Below, piece after piece: positions 16,393 through 25,719 of a stretch of DNA of 64,000 nucleotides; positions within the stretch are counted from its first letter, which is position 1, and every line of letters begins with the position of its first letter. This DNA is from Pseudovibrio zosterae (GTDB lineage: Bacteria > Pseudomonadota > Alphaproteobacteria > Rhizobiales > Stappiaceae), in contig NZ_JAWXVZ010000002.1 of the NCBI RefSeq assembly GCF_033843645.1, forward strand, positions 340,145-404,144, written 5' to 3'. The translations under genes were made by a program, and so were the position numbers. A model generated the notes under the pieces. That model searched no databases and was not told the origin of the DNA. It saw only the letters and a list, made by a program, of their open reading frames with translations.

Positions 16393-17667
16393 ATGTTTGA
16401 CATCAGATGGATACGCGAGAACCCAGAGGCTTTTGATGCCGGTCTGAAGGCTCGCGATCACGAGCCACGTGCTGCACAACTCCTTGAACTGGATGATGCG
16501 CGCCGATCTCATGTCACCAAACTTCAAGAAGCGCAGCAGCGCCGCAACTCCGCATCAAAGGAGATTGGCAAGGCCAAGGCTTCTGGTGATGAGGACGGTG
16601 CGCAGGCGCTCATGAAGGAGGTCGCCGAGATCAAGGCGTTCATCCAGGCTGGTGAAGAAGAAGAACGCAAGCTCGACGCAGCGCTTCAGGAAGCTCTCAG
16701 CAGAATCCCGAATATCGGTCTTTCTGACGTGCCAGTGGGTGCGGATGAGAACGACAACGTTGAGCTTCACATGTGGGGCGAAAAGCCGTCTTTCGATTTC
16801 ACCCCGAAGGAACATTACGAGCTGGGCGAAGCGCAGGGCGGAATGGACTTTGAGACCGCCGCGAAACTCTCCGGCTCAAGGTTCACCGTGCTGAAAGGCC
16901 AGATTGCACGTCTGGAGCGTGCTCTGGGCCAGTTCATGATCGACCTGCATACGGAAGAGCACGGTTACTTGGAGGTTTCTCCGCCGCTGCTGGTTCGTGA
17001 TGAAGCGTTGTTTGGTACGGGTCAGCTGCCGAAGTTTGCGGACGATCTTTTCCGGGCTACCGAAGGCCGTTGGCTGATTCCGACTGCGGAAGTACCGCTT
17101 ACCAATATGGTTGCCGGTGAGATCCTCGATTCCACCGCACTGCCGATCCGCGTTACGGGCCTGACCTATTGTTTCCGTTCTGAAGCGGGTTCTGCGGGCC
17201 GCGATGTACGCGGCATGCTTCGTCAACACCAGTTTGAAAAGTGCGAGCTTGTTTCCATCACAGATGCGAACAGTTCTTTGGATGAACTGGAACGCATGCG
17301 GGAATGCGCGGAGAAAGTTCTTCAGAAGCTCGGTCTTCATTATCGTGTCATGACCCTATGTACGGGTGATATGGGCTTCAGTGCGCGCAAGACCTATGAC
17401 ATTGAAGTTTGGCTACCGGGGCAGGATGCTTATCGTGAGATTTCATCTTGCTCTGTCTGTGGGGACTTCCAGGCACGCCGCATGAATGCCCGCTACCGTG
17501 TTGACGGTGACAAGGCGCTTCAGTTTGCACACACCCTCAACGGGTCTGGTGTTGCTGTAGGGCGCTGCTTGATCGCCGTTCTAGAGAACTATCAACAGGC
17601 TGACGGCTCTATTGTGGTGCCGGAAGTGCTGCGGCCATACATGAATGGCCTTGAGAAAATCGGATAA
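16393..17667 (+). CDS. serS: Seryl-tRNA synthetase
   Basis: A 424-residue class II synthetase. The N-terminal coiled coil (about residues 25-105, rich in K, E and Q) binds the long variable arm of tRNA-Ser. Motif 2 is seen in CFRSEAGSAGRDVRGMLRQHQFEK and motif 3 in NGSGVAVGRCLIAVLENYQ. It heads the serS-surE-pcm-nlpD order that recurs in alphaproteobacteria; surE follows after 18 bases. Confidence 0.97.
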   Translation: MFDIRWIRENPEAFDAGLKARDHEPRAAQLLELDDARRSHVTKLQEAQQRRNSASKEIGKAKASGDEDGAQALMKEVAEIKAFIQAGEEEERKLDAALQEALSRIPNIGLSDVPVGADENDNVELHMWGEKPSFDFTPKEHYELGEAQGGMDFETAAKLSGSRFTVLKGQIARLERALGQFMIDLHTEEHGYLEVSPPLLVRDEALFGTGQLPKFADDLFRATEGRWLIPTAEVPLTNMVAGEILDSTALPIRVTGLTYCFRSEAGSAGRDVRGMLRQHQFEKCELVSITDANSSLDELERMRECAEKVLQKLGLHYRVMTLCTGDMGFSARKTYDIEVWLPGQDAYREISSCSVCGDFQARRMNARYRVDGDKALQFAHTLNGSGVAVGRCLIAVLENYQQADGSIVVPEVLRPYMNGLEKIG

Positions 17668-17685
17668 TTTGAGGACTGATGCGCA

Positions 17686-18453
17686 ATGCGGATTTTGCTT
17701 ACGAACGATGATGGAATTCATGCCGATGGTTTGGCGGCACTTGAGCGCATTGCGCATCAGCTATCCGATGATGTTTGGGTTGTAGCACCGGAAACGGACC
17801 AAAGTGGCGTTTCTCACTCGCTTTCACTAAACGACCCACTGCGCTTGCGCGAGATTGAAGACAAGAAGTTCGCACTGCGGGGCACGCCGACGGACTGCGT
17901 GATCATGGGTGTAAAGAAGGTTCTGGATACGCCTCCGGATCTGGTGCTTTCCGGCATCAATCGCGGTGTGAACATTGCCGATGACATTACCTATTCCGGT
18001 ACCGTCGCCGGTGCGATAGAAGGCACGCTTCTGGGTATTCCTTCTATTGCGCTTTCCCAACACTATCGGTTCGGGGAAGATGCAGGGCCAAACTATGATC
18101 CAGCTGAAGCGCACGGCCCAGGCCTGCTAAAGCGGCTGCTTTCATTTGACTTGCCGAGAGACACGCTGCTCAACATCAACTTCCCGAAACGCAGTCCGGA
18201 AGAGGTGGAAGGCGTTCGTGTGGTGCCGCAAGGCAAGCGTCCAGCTGACTCCATGTACATTGAGAGCCGCAAAGACGGGCGCGGCAATCCATACCATTGG
18301 CTTGCATTCAACAATCGCTGGTTTGCAGGCGACGCGGGCACCGATATTGAAGCTATTCAACAGGGCTACATTTCGGTGACACCTTTGCACCTCAATCTAA
18401 CGGCTCGTGAATTGATGGCCTCCCTCGATGAAACATTGAGGGGCGCTCTCTAG
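17686..18453 (+). CDS. surE: 5'/3'-nucleotidase SurE
   Basis: A 255-residue metal-dependent nucleotidase and exopolyphosphatase linked to stationary-phase survival. MRILLTNDDGIHADG holds the two metal-binding Asp; PETDQSGVSHSLSL, LSGINRGVNIADDITYSGTV and the GIPSIALS segment are family hallmarks. Length is normal. It is followed within 35 bases by pcm, a classical surE-pcm pair. A small GC-rich hairpin (GCTCTCC with GGGGAGC, about 18457-18475) occupies the gap. Confidence 0.96.
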   Translation: MRILLTNDDGIHADGLAALERIAHQLSDDVWVVAPETDQSGVSHSLSLNDPLRLREIEDKKFALRGTPTDCVIMGVKKVLDTPPDLVLSGINRGVNIADDITYSGTVAGAIEGTLLGIPSIALSQHYRFGEDAGPNYDPAEAHGPGLLKRLLSFDLPRDTLLNINFPKRSPEEVEGVRVVPQGKRPADSMYIESRKDGRGNPYHWLAFNNRWFAGDAGTDIEAIQQGYISVTPLHLNLTARELMASLDETLRGAL

Positions 18454-18487
18454 GCGCTCTCCCGCACGGGGAGCGGTCTTGGACAGG

Positions 18488-19192
18488 ATGGCAATGGACC
18501 AAACCGATCTTTCAGAGGTTCCAGGGGCGGCAGAAGCTCATGAAGCGGAACGGGAACGGCGCGCAGCGTGGGTTATGGATCTGCGTTCAAACGGCGTTTC
18601 CGATTATGCTGTTCTTGGTGCCTTGGAAGCGGTTGATCGGCGCATGTTCCTCTATGCCAAGCATCAGGCGCTCGCCTATGCAGACAGGGCGTTTCCGATC
18701 GATTGCGGCCAGATGAGCACGCCGCCATCCATGACCGGAAAAATTTGCGGCCTCATGGAGCTAAAAGGCGATCACCGCGTTTTGGAGATTGGCACAGGCT
18801 CGGGCTATCAGAGCGCAATCCTCTCGAAGTTGGTAGGTGAGGTTGTGACGTTGGAGCGTTACAGAACTTTGGCTCAACTAGCCGAAGACCGAATTCGCTC
18901 CTCACGGATCACAAACGTAACCGTGTTGCATGCGGATGGCCTTTCTGCGGTCAGCGATGAAGAGGAGCGTGGGCAGTTCGATCGAATCCTTCTCAATGGA
19001 TGTGTCGATCGATTGCCGGGTTTCTTGCTCGATGAACTCTTACCCGGGGGCAAAATATATGTCCCAATTCGGGGCGAGGGGCGCTTACCGATTCTAACGG
19101 TATTTGAAAAGGCCGGAAGATCCACAGAGCAGAAACCTCTTGGAGCCTTTCGCTTTTTGCCTCTGACACCGGGTATCGCGGCAAAGCTTTAG
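18488..19192 (+). CDS. pcm: Protein-L-isoaspartate O-methyltransferase
   Basis: A 234-residue SAM-dependent methyltransferase repairing isoaspartyl residues. The SAM-binding motif I is VLEIGTGSGYQSAIL, with CGQMSTPPSMTG upstream and a GGKIYVPI strand at the end. Start choice is uncertain: TTG at 18479, ATG at 18488 or ATG at 18494 are all in frame. ATG 18488 follows a GGACAGG element and is used. Canonical enzymes have QTISxP in the substrate loop; here it reads MSTPPS, a mild change also seen in alphaproteobacteria. Confidence 0.9.
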   Translation: MAMDQTDLSEVPGAAEAHEAERERRAAWVMDLRSNGVSDYAVLGALEAVDRRMFLYAKHQALAYADRAFPIDCGQMSTPPSMTGKICGLMELKGDHRVLEIGTGSGYQSAILSKLVGEVVTLERYRTLAQLAEDRIRSSRITNVTVLHADGLSAVSDEEERGQFDRILLNGCVDRLPGFLLDELLPGGKIYVPIRGEGRLPILTVFEKAGRSTEQKPLGAFRFLPLTPGIAAKL

Positions 19193-19241
19193 CTAAACAA
19201 TTTCTTAAATTAAGCAAATATCAACCGTAGTTGGACTACAA

Positions 19242-19269
19242 AAAACTAGAGTTTGCCTTTTCTAGTTTT
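19242..19269. promoter_or_regulatory. AT-rich inverted repeat upstream of the nlpD-like gene
   Basis: AAAACTAGA and TCTAGTTTT form a perfect 9-base inverted repeat around ten bases, between pcm and the lipoprotein gene. The right arm ends 14 bases before the ATG at 19283. The low GC content argues against a strong terminator; an operator or a leader hairpin is possible. Confidence 0.45.
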
Positions 19270-19282
19270 GTGTGGGGCGGTT

Positions 19283-21034
19283 ATGCTTTCCAAATCTGAG
19301 TCTTCTAAAAAGCTAAAGCGCGGCGTAGCTGCTTGCGCGTTGATCGTGGCGACTGGCCTTGCTGGCTGCAGCTCGCGCATTGATCGCTTCGAGGTCTCTG
19401 AATACGAGAACCAGTCGCTTCCACCTGCAGCGCAGGTCAAGGCGCAAGAGTTGACTTCTGCGCCAACACAAGTGGCGTCTTTACCGCCGGTCTCTGAGCC
19501 GTCGGAACCAATTACAACAAGTTCACTGCAGCCCATTGCAAGTGCACCTCAAAGCTCCGCGTGGCAGCCGGACTTCTCGTCTAGCTATGCGGCTGCTGAA
19601 GGTTCACAGCGCGGTTCGTTTCCATCTGCATCGCTTCAGCGCAGTGCGAGCCAACGCGTTCCTGCAAGCCTTGCCAAGGCTCCAGACAAGAACCTCGGTT
19701 GGCAGGCGAAAGGCGGGTCGATTGTCGTGCTTCAGCACGGAGAGACCCTCGACAGTCTAGCCCGTAAACACAACGTTCCTGCTGCTGCCATCATGCACGC
19801 AAACAGGGTGACTTCTCCCTCGGCATTCAAGGCCGGAGACAGTGTAATCATCCCGGTGCGAGAGCAAACCCTGCAAGCTTTCAACTCACCTCAGGTGGCA
19901 ACTAGTCCATCGAACGTATCTAGTAGCGGGATTGTACCCAGCTCCGAGACGGCCAGTCTCGCGGTTGCCACTGATACGGACCTGATTCAGGCAGAACGCC
20001 AAGAGTTTGGAGCACAGTTGGCGCAGTTGCGCTTACCGCCTGGTAATGTTGGGCAGCCGTCCAGTGCGGGTCAGCAAACCTATCAGCCGCAATACCAACA
20101 GCCTGCGCCTGTCTATCGGCAGCCGGTTCAGCAGCAGCCATTGCAGCCAACATACCAACCACAACGTGGTCAGCAGGCGGCTAATCCGCCAGTGTTTCAA
20201 AATCAGCAACCGGTCTACCAAGAACGGACTGTGAAGATTACTGCGTTGCCAAAGTCCAAACCAGGAGCAATGCAAGTCGCACAGACCGTTACGCAACCGG
20301 TGTCTTTGGCGGGCATTTCGGCGGTCCCTGAGCCAAAGCGTGTCGGTTCGGTTGCAGCACCTACACAGACAGTACAGGTCGCCCGTGCACCTCAACCTGA
20401 AGCGGTTCAGCGTCAAACACAGCCGACAGTTACCGCTCAGCCCGCTGTGGCATCTTCGACAGTGAATTCGTCTGGTGTGCGCCAGGTATCCACCTCAACG
20501 GTTTCTCAGCCGGTACAGCGTGTAAGTGCACCTGCGACCCAGATGGAGGTAGCTCCAGCTGTTCAGCGTGTCGAGCCAGTGCAACAGGCACAGCCTCAAC
20601 AGGCAGAGGAGGTGAAAACCGCCTCTTTGAACCCGCAGGAAGGTACGGAACCAAAACGCTTCTTCCGTTGGCCTGTAAGTGGTCGGATCATTTCCGACTT
20701 TGGCCCGAAGCCGGGCGGCGCACATAATGACGGGATCAACCTTGCTGTTCCGGAAGGAACAGAGATCAAGGCGACGGAAGATGGCACTATTGTCTATTCC
20801 GGTAATGAGCTGAAAGGCTTCGGTAATCTGGTTTTGATCCGTCACTCCAATGGCTGGGTGTCAGCTTACGCCCACAACAGCGAACTTCTGGTCCGCCGGG
20901 GAGATTCAGTGCGGCGTGGTCAGGTTATCGCCAAGGCAGGCGCGACGGGATCGGTATCTCAGCCTCAGCTTCACTTTGAGCTGCGCAAGGACAACAAGCC
21001 CGTTGATCCATTGCAGCACCTGCCAAATTCCTAG
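19283..21034 (+). CDS. nlpD: NlpD-like lipoprotein with LysM and degenerate LytM (M23) domain, putative amidase activator
   Basis: A 583-residue envelope protein. A signal peptide ends in lipobox LAGC (Cys29). A LysM domain lies near 130-180 (VLQHGETLDSLARKHNV), then about 270 Gln/Pro/Val-rich residues, then a LytM domain (about 465-580). Three of the zinc ligands expected of an active M23 peptidase are replaced: NDGIN instead of HxGID, and QLHFE instead of HLHFE; YAH is kept. E. coli NlpD shows the same kind of loss and activates an amidase rather than cutting. The context surE-pcm-nlpD supports the name. The upstream TTG extension is rejected because the ATG has the lipoprotein signal and a GGGGCGG element. 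Confidence 0.85.
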   Translation: MLSKSESSKKLKRGVAACALIVATGLAGCSSRIDRFEVSEYENQSLPPAAQVKAQELTSAPTQVASLPPVSEPSEPITTSSLQPIASAPQSSAWQPDFSSSYAAAEGSQRGSFPSASLQRSASQRVPASLAKAPDKNLGWQAKGGSIVVLQHGETLDSLARKHNVPAAAIMHANRVTSPSAFKAGDSVIIPVREQTLQAFNSPQVATSPSNVSSSGIVPSSETASLAVATDTDLIQAERQEFGAQLAQLRLPPGNVGQPSSAGQQTYQPQYQQPAPVYRQPVQQQPLQPTYQPQRGQQAANPPVFQNQQPVYQERTVKITALPKSKPGAMQVAQTVTQPVSLAGISAVPEPKRVGSVAAPTQTVQVARAPQPEAVQRQTQPTVTAQPAVASSTVNSSGVRQVSTSTVSQPVQRVSAPATQMEVAPAVQRVEPVQQAQPQQAEEVKTASLNPQEGTEPKRFFRWPVSGRIISDFGPKPGGAHNDGINLAVPEGTEIKATEDGTIVYSGNELKGFGNLVLIRHSNGWVSAYAHNSELLVRRGDSVRRGQVIAKAGATGSVSQPQLHFELRKDNKPVDPLQHLPNS

Positions 21035-21053
21035 TTGCGAGAAGTTTGATTTG

Positions 21054-21084
21054 AAAAAGGCGGCCCCTATGGAGCCGCCTTTTT
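21054..21084. terminator. Bidirectional terminator between nlpD-like gene and DUF815 gene
   Basis: AAAAAGGCGGC and GCCGCCTTTTT form a perfect 11-base inverted repeat around nine bases. Runs of A and T on the two sides allow use in both directions for the convergent genes. Confidence 0.9.
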
Positions 21085-21128
21085 CATATCTCCAGGTAGA
21101 TTACAGTGTCTGATGGCAGGCCTGAGAC

Positions 21129-22010
21129 CTACGATAAGTTCTGGCCCAGTCGGCCCGCCAGATCCTGGATGAACTGCCATGCAACTCGGCCTGATCGTGC
21201 GCCCCGTGTTGTGGACCATTCAAGCGCCTGCGTGCGCAACTCCTTTTCGTCGATCTTCAATCCATATTGGGCTACATAACCGGAGATCATCTCCAAATAG
21301 TCCTCCTGCGAGCACTTGTGGAAGCCGAGCCAAAGGCCGAATCGATCTGACAAGGAGACCTTTTCTTCCACGGCTTCCCCAGGGTGAATGGCAGTGGAGC
21401 GCTCGTTTTCCATCATGTCGCGCGGCAGCAGGTGCCGCCTGTTAGACGTCGCATAAAACAAGACATTTTCAGGCCGTCCCTCAATGCCGCCCTCAAGTGC
21501 AGCTTTCAAGCTTTTGTAGGTGGCGTCATCACCATCGAAAGACAGGTCATCGCAAAAGACAATGAAACGGAACGCGCTATCGCGAAGCCGACTCAAGAGG
21601 TCGGGTAGGGTGCTTATGTCTTCCCGGTGAATTTCGATGAGTTTAAGGGCAGGGGTGTTTTCTGGCCGATCTTCATTGATGCTCGCGTGTATCGCTTTGA
21701 CCAGCGACGATTTTCCCATACCACGAGCGCCCCACAGGAGCGCATTGTTCGCAGGAAGGTCTCTGGCAAAGCGCTGTGTATTTTCAAAAAGAGCTGTTTT
21801 AGAATGATTTACGGCCTTTAACAGGTCAAGTGGTACCTTGTTTACTCTTGCTACGGGTTGTACCCCTTTTGGCAAGGGGTGCCAGATGAAAGCATCTGCG
21901 GCCTCAAAATCTGGCGGCCTGTCTTCTTGCGGGACAGCGCGTTCAACGAGTGAAAGAAGTCGGTCAAGTCGCTCGGTCAGAGCAGTAAAGTCGGCGTTCT
22001 GATTTGGCAT
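21129..22010 (-). CDS. DUF815-family ATP-binding protein
   Basis: A 293-residue AAA-like ATPase. The P-loop is WGARGMGKSSLVKAI near residue 94; FIVFCDDLSFD is a Walker B candidate and TSNRRHL a sensor-like Asn. The segment LSDRFGLWLGFHKCSQEDYLEMI is characteristic of DUF815 proteins. The biochemical role of the family is not established. It is convergent with nlpD and divergent from yajC, so it probably has its own transcript. Confidence 0.85.
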   Translation of the reverse strand: MPNQNADFTALTERLDRLLSLVERAVPQEDRPPDFEAADAFIWHPLPKGVQPVARVNKVPLDLLKAVNHSKTALFENTQRFARDLPANNALLWGARGMGKSSLVKAIHASINEDRPENTPALKLIEIHREDISTLPDLLSRLRDSAFRFIVFCDDLSFDGDDATYKSLKAALEGGIEGRPENVLFYATSNRRHLLPRDMMENERSTAIHPGEAVEEKVSLSDRFGLWLGFHKCSQEDYLEMISGYVAQYGLKIDEKELRTQALEWSTTRGARSGRVAWQFIQDLAGRLGQNLS

Positions 22011-22294
22011 ATTCTGGAAGTCTTATGATTTGAGTTGGCCGGCTGCGGTTGCTGACAACATAAATTTTCAGAGAACAAGCATCGCGGCAATATTTCGATG
22101 CCACAAGCACTAGCATGTCGGTTGTGGCTGGGGAAAGTCCTCTTGAGAGCCGCAAAATCTTGAAAACATTGTTATGGCTTGTATAGTCCGGCGCAAACTA
22201 ACCGATTTCGGTTGAACGGGGCCACAAAGCCTTTACATAAACCGGTGGTTTGAACTCCCGCTGCAGTTGGCAGTTTCGGGCTAAGGAGAAGAGA

Positions 22295-22624
22295 ATGTTT
22301 ATTACCCCCGCCTACGCGCAGAGTGCTGGTGGCGCACCGGACATGCTGATGTCCATCCTTCCATTCATCCTGATCTTCGTGATCATGTGGTTTTTGATCA
22401 TCCGACCACAGCGTCAGCGCATGAAGGCACATCAGGAGTTGGTCAACAATCTGCGCCGTGGGGATACCATCGTTACTTCTGGCGGTCTGATTGGTAAGGT
22501 ATCCAAAGTAGTCGACGATAACGAAATTCAGGTCGACATTGCTGAGAACGTCCGAATTCGCGTTGTGCGTGCAATGGTTCAAGAAGTCCGCTCCAAGTCT
22601 GAGCCGGTAAAAGAAGGCGAATAA
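22295..22624 (+). CDS. yajC: Preprotein translocase subunit YajC
   Basis: A 109-residue protein with a single membrane helix (ILPFILIFVIMWFLIIRPQ) near residues 19-37, followed by a basic RQRMKAHQ stretch and the conserved LRRGDTIVTSGGLIGKV. YajC is associated with SecDF. The ATG at 22295 follows AAGGAGAAGAG; the longer upstream frame lacks a ribosome site. It precedes secD by 91 bases in the normal order. Confidence 0.95.
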   Translation: MFITPAYAQSAGGAPDMLMSILPFILIFVIMWFLIIRPQRQRMKAHQELVNNLRRGDTIVTSGGLIGKVSKVVDDNEIQVDIAENVRIRVVRAMVQEVRSKSEPVKEGE

Positions 22625-22715
22625 GCCGCTTCTTGATTGCAACTTTAAACTCTCCGTAGGCGTGTGGACTTTGTCGATGCGCTTGCGGGGAGTTTCCTAA
22701 ACCAGGCAGAGAAAC

Positions 22716-24323
22716 ATGCTTTATTTCGCGCGTTGGAAGATCACCTTGATCCTCCTCGTTGTCCTAGCCGGCGTTTTGGCAACACTGCCAAATTTCTTCT
22801 CGAAGTCCACGCTTGAGAGTTGGCCCGATTTCATGCCAAAGCGGCAGATTGTTTTGGGTCTCGATCTTCAGGGGGGCGCGTATCTGCTCTATGAAGTCGA
22901 TAGTGAAGACTACAAGCAGCAGCAATTCCGCCAATTGGTTGGCAATGTTCGCCAAGCGCTTCGTGAAAATCCCCGCATTGGCTACACCGGGCTGGGTATT
23001 CAAGGAGATTCGGTGCAGGTGCGCATTCGTGATGCCGCCAAGATCGATGAAGCGCGCGCCCGCCTGAACGAGCAGTTGAACCCACTGAACACCGGCGTTT
23101 TTGGCGGTCAGACAGTGAATGAGTTCCAGCTCGATGACCAAGGCGATGGTCTTTTCCGGTTTACGTTCACTGATGATGGTTTGCAGCAGCGCCTCGCGAA
23201 GGTCGTTGAACAGTCCATTGAGGTTATTCGCCGCCGCGTTGACGAACTTGGTACAACCGAGCCAAGCATTCAGCGTCAGGGCACCGACCGTATTCTCGTG
23301 GAGGCTCCGGGTGAAAGCGATCCGCAGCGTCTCAAGGATATCATCGGCCAGACTGCTCAGTTGACGTTCCATTTGGTTGACGATTCCATGTCTCCCTCGC
23401 AGGCGCTCCAGTCCCGGCCTCCGGCAGGTACAATGATCGTCTATGGAGTGGAGGATCAACTTCCGTACCTTCTTGACGAAACACCGCTGTTGACTGGCGA
23501 AGAGCTTCAGGACGCCTCGGTTGCTTTTGACCAGCAAACCAATGAGCCGGTAGTGAACTTCCGCTTCAACACCGCTGGTGCGCGCAAGTTCGCGGATGTG
23601 ACCCGTCAGAACGTAAATCGTCCTTTCGCAATCGTTTTGGATAACGAGGTTATCTCTGCCCCGGTAATTCGTGAACCAATCACAGGCGGCTCTGGACAGA
23701 TTTCCGGCAGCTTTACCGTGGAAGGCGCTGACAACCTTGCCGTACTGCTGCGCGCTGGTGCGTTGCCGGCAAAGCTCAATGTGATCGAAGAACGTTCCGT
23801 CGGTCCGGGTCTTGGTGCTGACTCCATTGAGAGCGGTAAAATCGCGTCCTATGTGGGTGCAGCAGCAGTCGTGATCTTCATGATCCTGACCTATGGCGTC
23901 TTCGGGGTCATGTCGAACGTTGCGCTTATTGCAAACGTGACATTGATCTTCGGCGTTCTGACAACACTTCAGGCCACGCTTACGCTACCCGGTATCGCAG
24001 GGATCGTTCTCACAGTCGGTATGGCTGTGGATGCGAACGTGTTGATCTATGAACGTATTCGCGAGGAAATGCGGGCAGGGCGCTCCGCCGTGAGTGCCAT
24101 CGATGCGGGCTATCAGCGTGCCATGGGAACCATTCTTGATGCGAACATCACGACCCTGGTGGCCGCACTGATCCTGTTCTTCATCGGTTCCGGTCCAGTG
24201 AAGGGCTTCGCCGTTACCTTGATGGTTGGTATCTTCACGACGGTGTTCTCCGCGGTGACGTTCTCGCGCTTCCTGGTGTCCACGTGGTATCGCCGCAAGC
24301 GCCCATCTACATTGCCGATCTGA
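22716..24323 (+). CDS. secD: Protein translocase subunit SecD
   Basis: A 535-residue inner-membrane protein using the proton gradient to pull exported proteins through SecYEG. LGLDLQGGAYLLYEVD follows the first membrane helix, and the last third holds five more helices with VLTVGMAVDANVLIYERIREE, the RND-type motif with the essential Asp. A large periplasmic domain lies between. secF follows after 14 bases. Confidence 0.97.
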   Translation: MLYFARWKITLILLVVLAGVLATLPNFFSKSTLESWPDFMPKRQIVLGLDLQGGAYLLYEVDSEDYKQQQFRQLVGNVRQALRENPRIGYTGLGIQGDSVQVRIRDAAKIDEARARLNEQLNPLNTGVFGGQTVNEFQLDDQGDGLFRFTFTDDGLQQRLAKVVEQSIEVIRRRVDELGTTEPSIQRQGTDRILVEAPGESDPQRLKDIIGQTAQLTFHLVDDSMSPSQALQSRPPAGTMIVYGVEDQLPYLLDETPLLTGEELQDASVAFDQQTNEPVVNFRFNTAGARKFADVTRQNVNRPFAIVLDNEVISAPVIREPITGGSGQISGSFTVEGADNLAVLLRAGALPAKLNVIEERSVGPGLGADSIESGKIASYVGAAAVVIFMILTYGVFGVMSNVALIANVTLIFGVLTTLQATLTLPGIAGIVLTVGMAVDANVLIYERIREEMRAGRSAVSAIDAGYQRAMGTILDANITTLVAALILFFIGSGPVKGFAVTLMVGIFTTVFSAVTFSRFLVSTWYRRKRPSTLPI

Positions 24324-24337
24324 TCTGGAGACAAAAA

Positions 24338-25276
24338 ATGAAATTGCTACGACTGGTCCCAGATAAGACCAACCTTCGTTTCATGAGCTGGCGGCGCATT
24401 AGCTACCCGTTTACGGCTTTTGTAGCGATTGCTTCTATCGCGCTGTTTCTGACGGTCGGCCTCAACTATGGTATCGACTTCAAGGGCGGCTCCCTGATTG
24501 AGATCAAGACCACCGATGGGCCTGCGAATATTGGCGAAATCCGCGGCAAGCTGGGCGACTTGAATCTCGGTGATATTCAGGTGCAGGAGTTCGGAAGCCC
24601 CGAGGAGGTGCTCATTCGTATTGAGCATCAGGGCGATGCAGATGCCGATCAACAGGAAGTCTTGACCAACGTGCGTCAAGCTCTTGGAGAAAATGTAGAG
24701 TTCCGCCGTACAGAAATTGTGGGGCCTCGTGTTTCCGGCGAGCTGGCTCAGGCGGGCATCATGGCTGTTGGCGGTGCTTTGGTATTGATCCTGTTCTATA
24801 TCTGGATCCGCTTTGAGTGGCACTTTGCGGTTGGGGCTATTCTGACGACCTTGAACGATATCATCGTGACCATCGGCTTGTTCTCACTGCTCCAGCTGGA
24901 CTTCACATTGTCCAGTATTGCTGCCGTCCTAACGATCCTTGGTTACTCCTTGAACGATACCGTGGTTGTCTACGACCGCGTGCGTGAGAACTTGCGCCGC
25001 TACAAGAAACTGCCCCTTGATGAGCTGCTGGACCGCTCCATAAACGAGACACTGGCGCGTACGGTGAACACGTCTCTCACCACCTTGTTGGCGTTGTTTG
25101 CGCTCTACATCTTTGGTGGGGAGGTCATTCAATCCTTCGTTCTTGCCATGATCTTCGGTGTCGTTATCGGCACTTACTCCTCGGTCTTCCTGGCATGTCC
25201 ATTCCTTATCATGCTGAAGCTGCGACCATCGGCTTTCCGCAAGGAAGAGGACGACAACAAGGCCATTCAGGCCTAA
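24338..25276 (+). CDS. secF: Protein translocase subunit SecF
   Basis: A 312-residue partner of SecD with six membrane helices. GIDFKGGSLIEIKT follows helix 1, and TILGYSLNDTVVVYDRVREN is the hallmark of the family, with NTSLTTLLALFALYIFGG near the end. The frame opens upstream inside secD, but MKLLRLVPDKTNLRF at 24338 after TGGAGACA is the family-like start. Confidence 0.97.
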   Translation: MKLLRLVPDKTNLRFMSWRRISYPFTAFVAIASIALFLTVGLNYGIDFKGGSLIEIKTTDGPANIGEIRGKLGDLNLGDIQVQEFGSPEEVLIRIEHQGDADADQQEVLTNVRQALGENVEFRRTEIVGPRVSGELAQAGIMAVGGALVLILFYIWIRFEWHFAVGAILTTLNDIIVTIGLFSLLQLDFTLSSIAAVLTILGYSLNDTVVVYDRVRENLRRYKKLPLDELLDRSINETLARTVNTSLTTLLALFALYIFGGEVIQSFVLAMIFGVVIGTYSSVFLACPFLIMLKLRPSAFRKEEDDNKAIQA

Positions 25277-25288
25277 GGAGACAAGAGA

Positions 25289-25687
25289 TTGGCAAAACGC
25301 GGCGAACCCCTGATCATTCGAGATGCTCACCTTCCGCAACAGGTCGAACTGTCGGCCTATGGGGAAGGCGGCTTCCGGTTCGCCGATATGTCTCATCGCG
25401 GCTCCCTGTTAAGTGTGCCTTCAGGTACCTATGGCTGGGAGCCGTCGACCTTCGAAGATATTACATTGAAATCTCTTCAGCGGGTGCTGGATGAGAGCGA
25501 GCAATTGGAAGTGCTCCTGATTGGAACCGGGAACAGCCTTGTACCGTTTTCCGATGCTTTCAAAGCACCTTTCCGCGAGCAAGGCATTATGGTTGACAGC
25601 ATGTCGACCGGAGCTGCCGTTCGCACATTCAACGTTCTTTTTTCCGAAAAGCGGGCCATCGCAGCGGCATTCCTCGCCGTCGATTGA
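25289..25687 (+). CDS. Mth938-like domain protein (NDUFAF3 homologue)
   Basis: A 132-residue protein of the Mth938/DUF498 family, whose mitochondrial member NDUFAF3 is a complex I assembly factor. RGSLLSVPSGTYGWEP and EVLLIGTGNSLVPFS are the recognisable conserved blocks. It starts at TTG 25289, 9 bases after AAGGAG; no ATG fits. It is 12 bases from secF and 32 from the phytoene-synthase-like gene, an order conserved in alphaproteobacteria. The bacterial function is unproven; the complex I link is from the mitochondrial family. Confidence 0.85.
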   Translation: MAKRGEPLIIRDAHLPQQVELSAYGEGGFRFADMSHRGSLLSVPSGTYGWEPSTFEDITLKSLQRVLDESEQLEVLLIGTGNSLVPFSDAFKAPFREQGIMVDSMSTGAAVRTFNVLFSEKRAIAAAFLAVD

Positions 25688-25719
25688 GGCGGCCTGACCT
25701 GTTGGCTTGAGGAGCCCGC

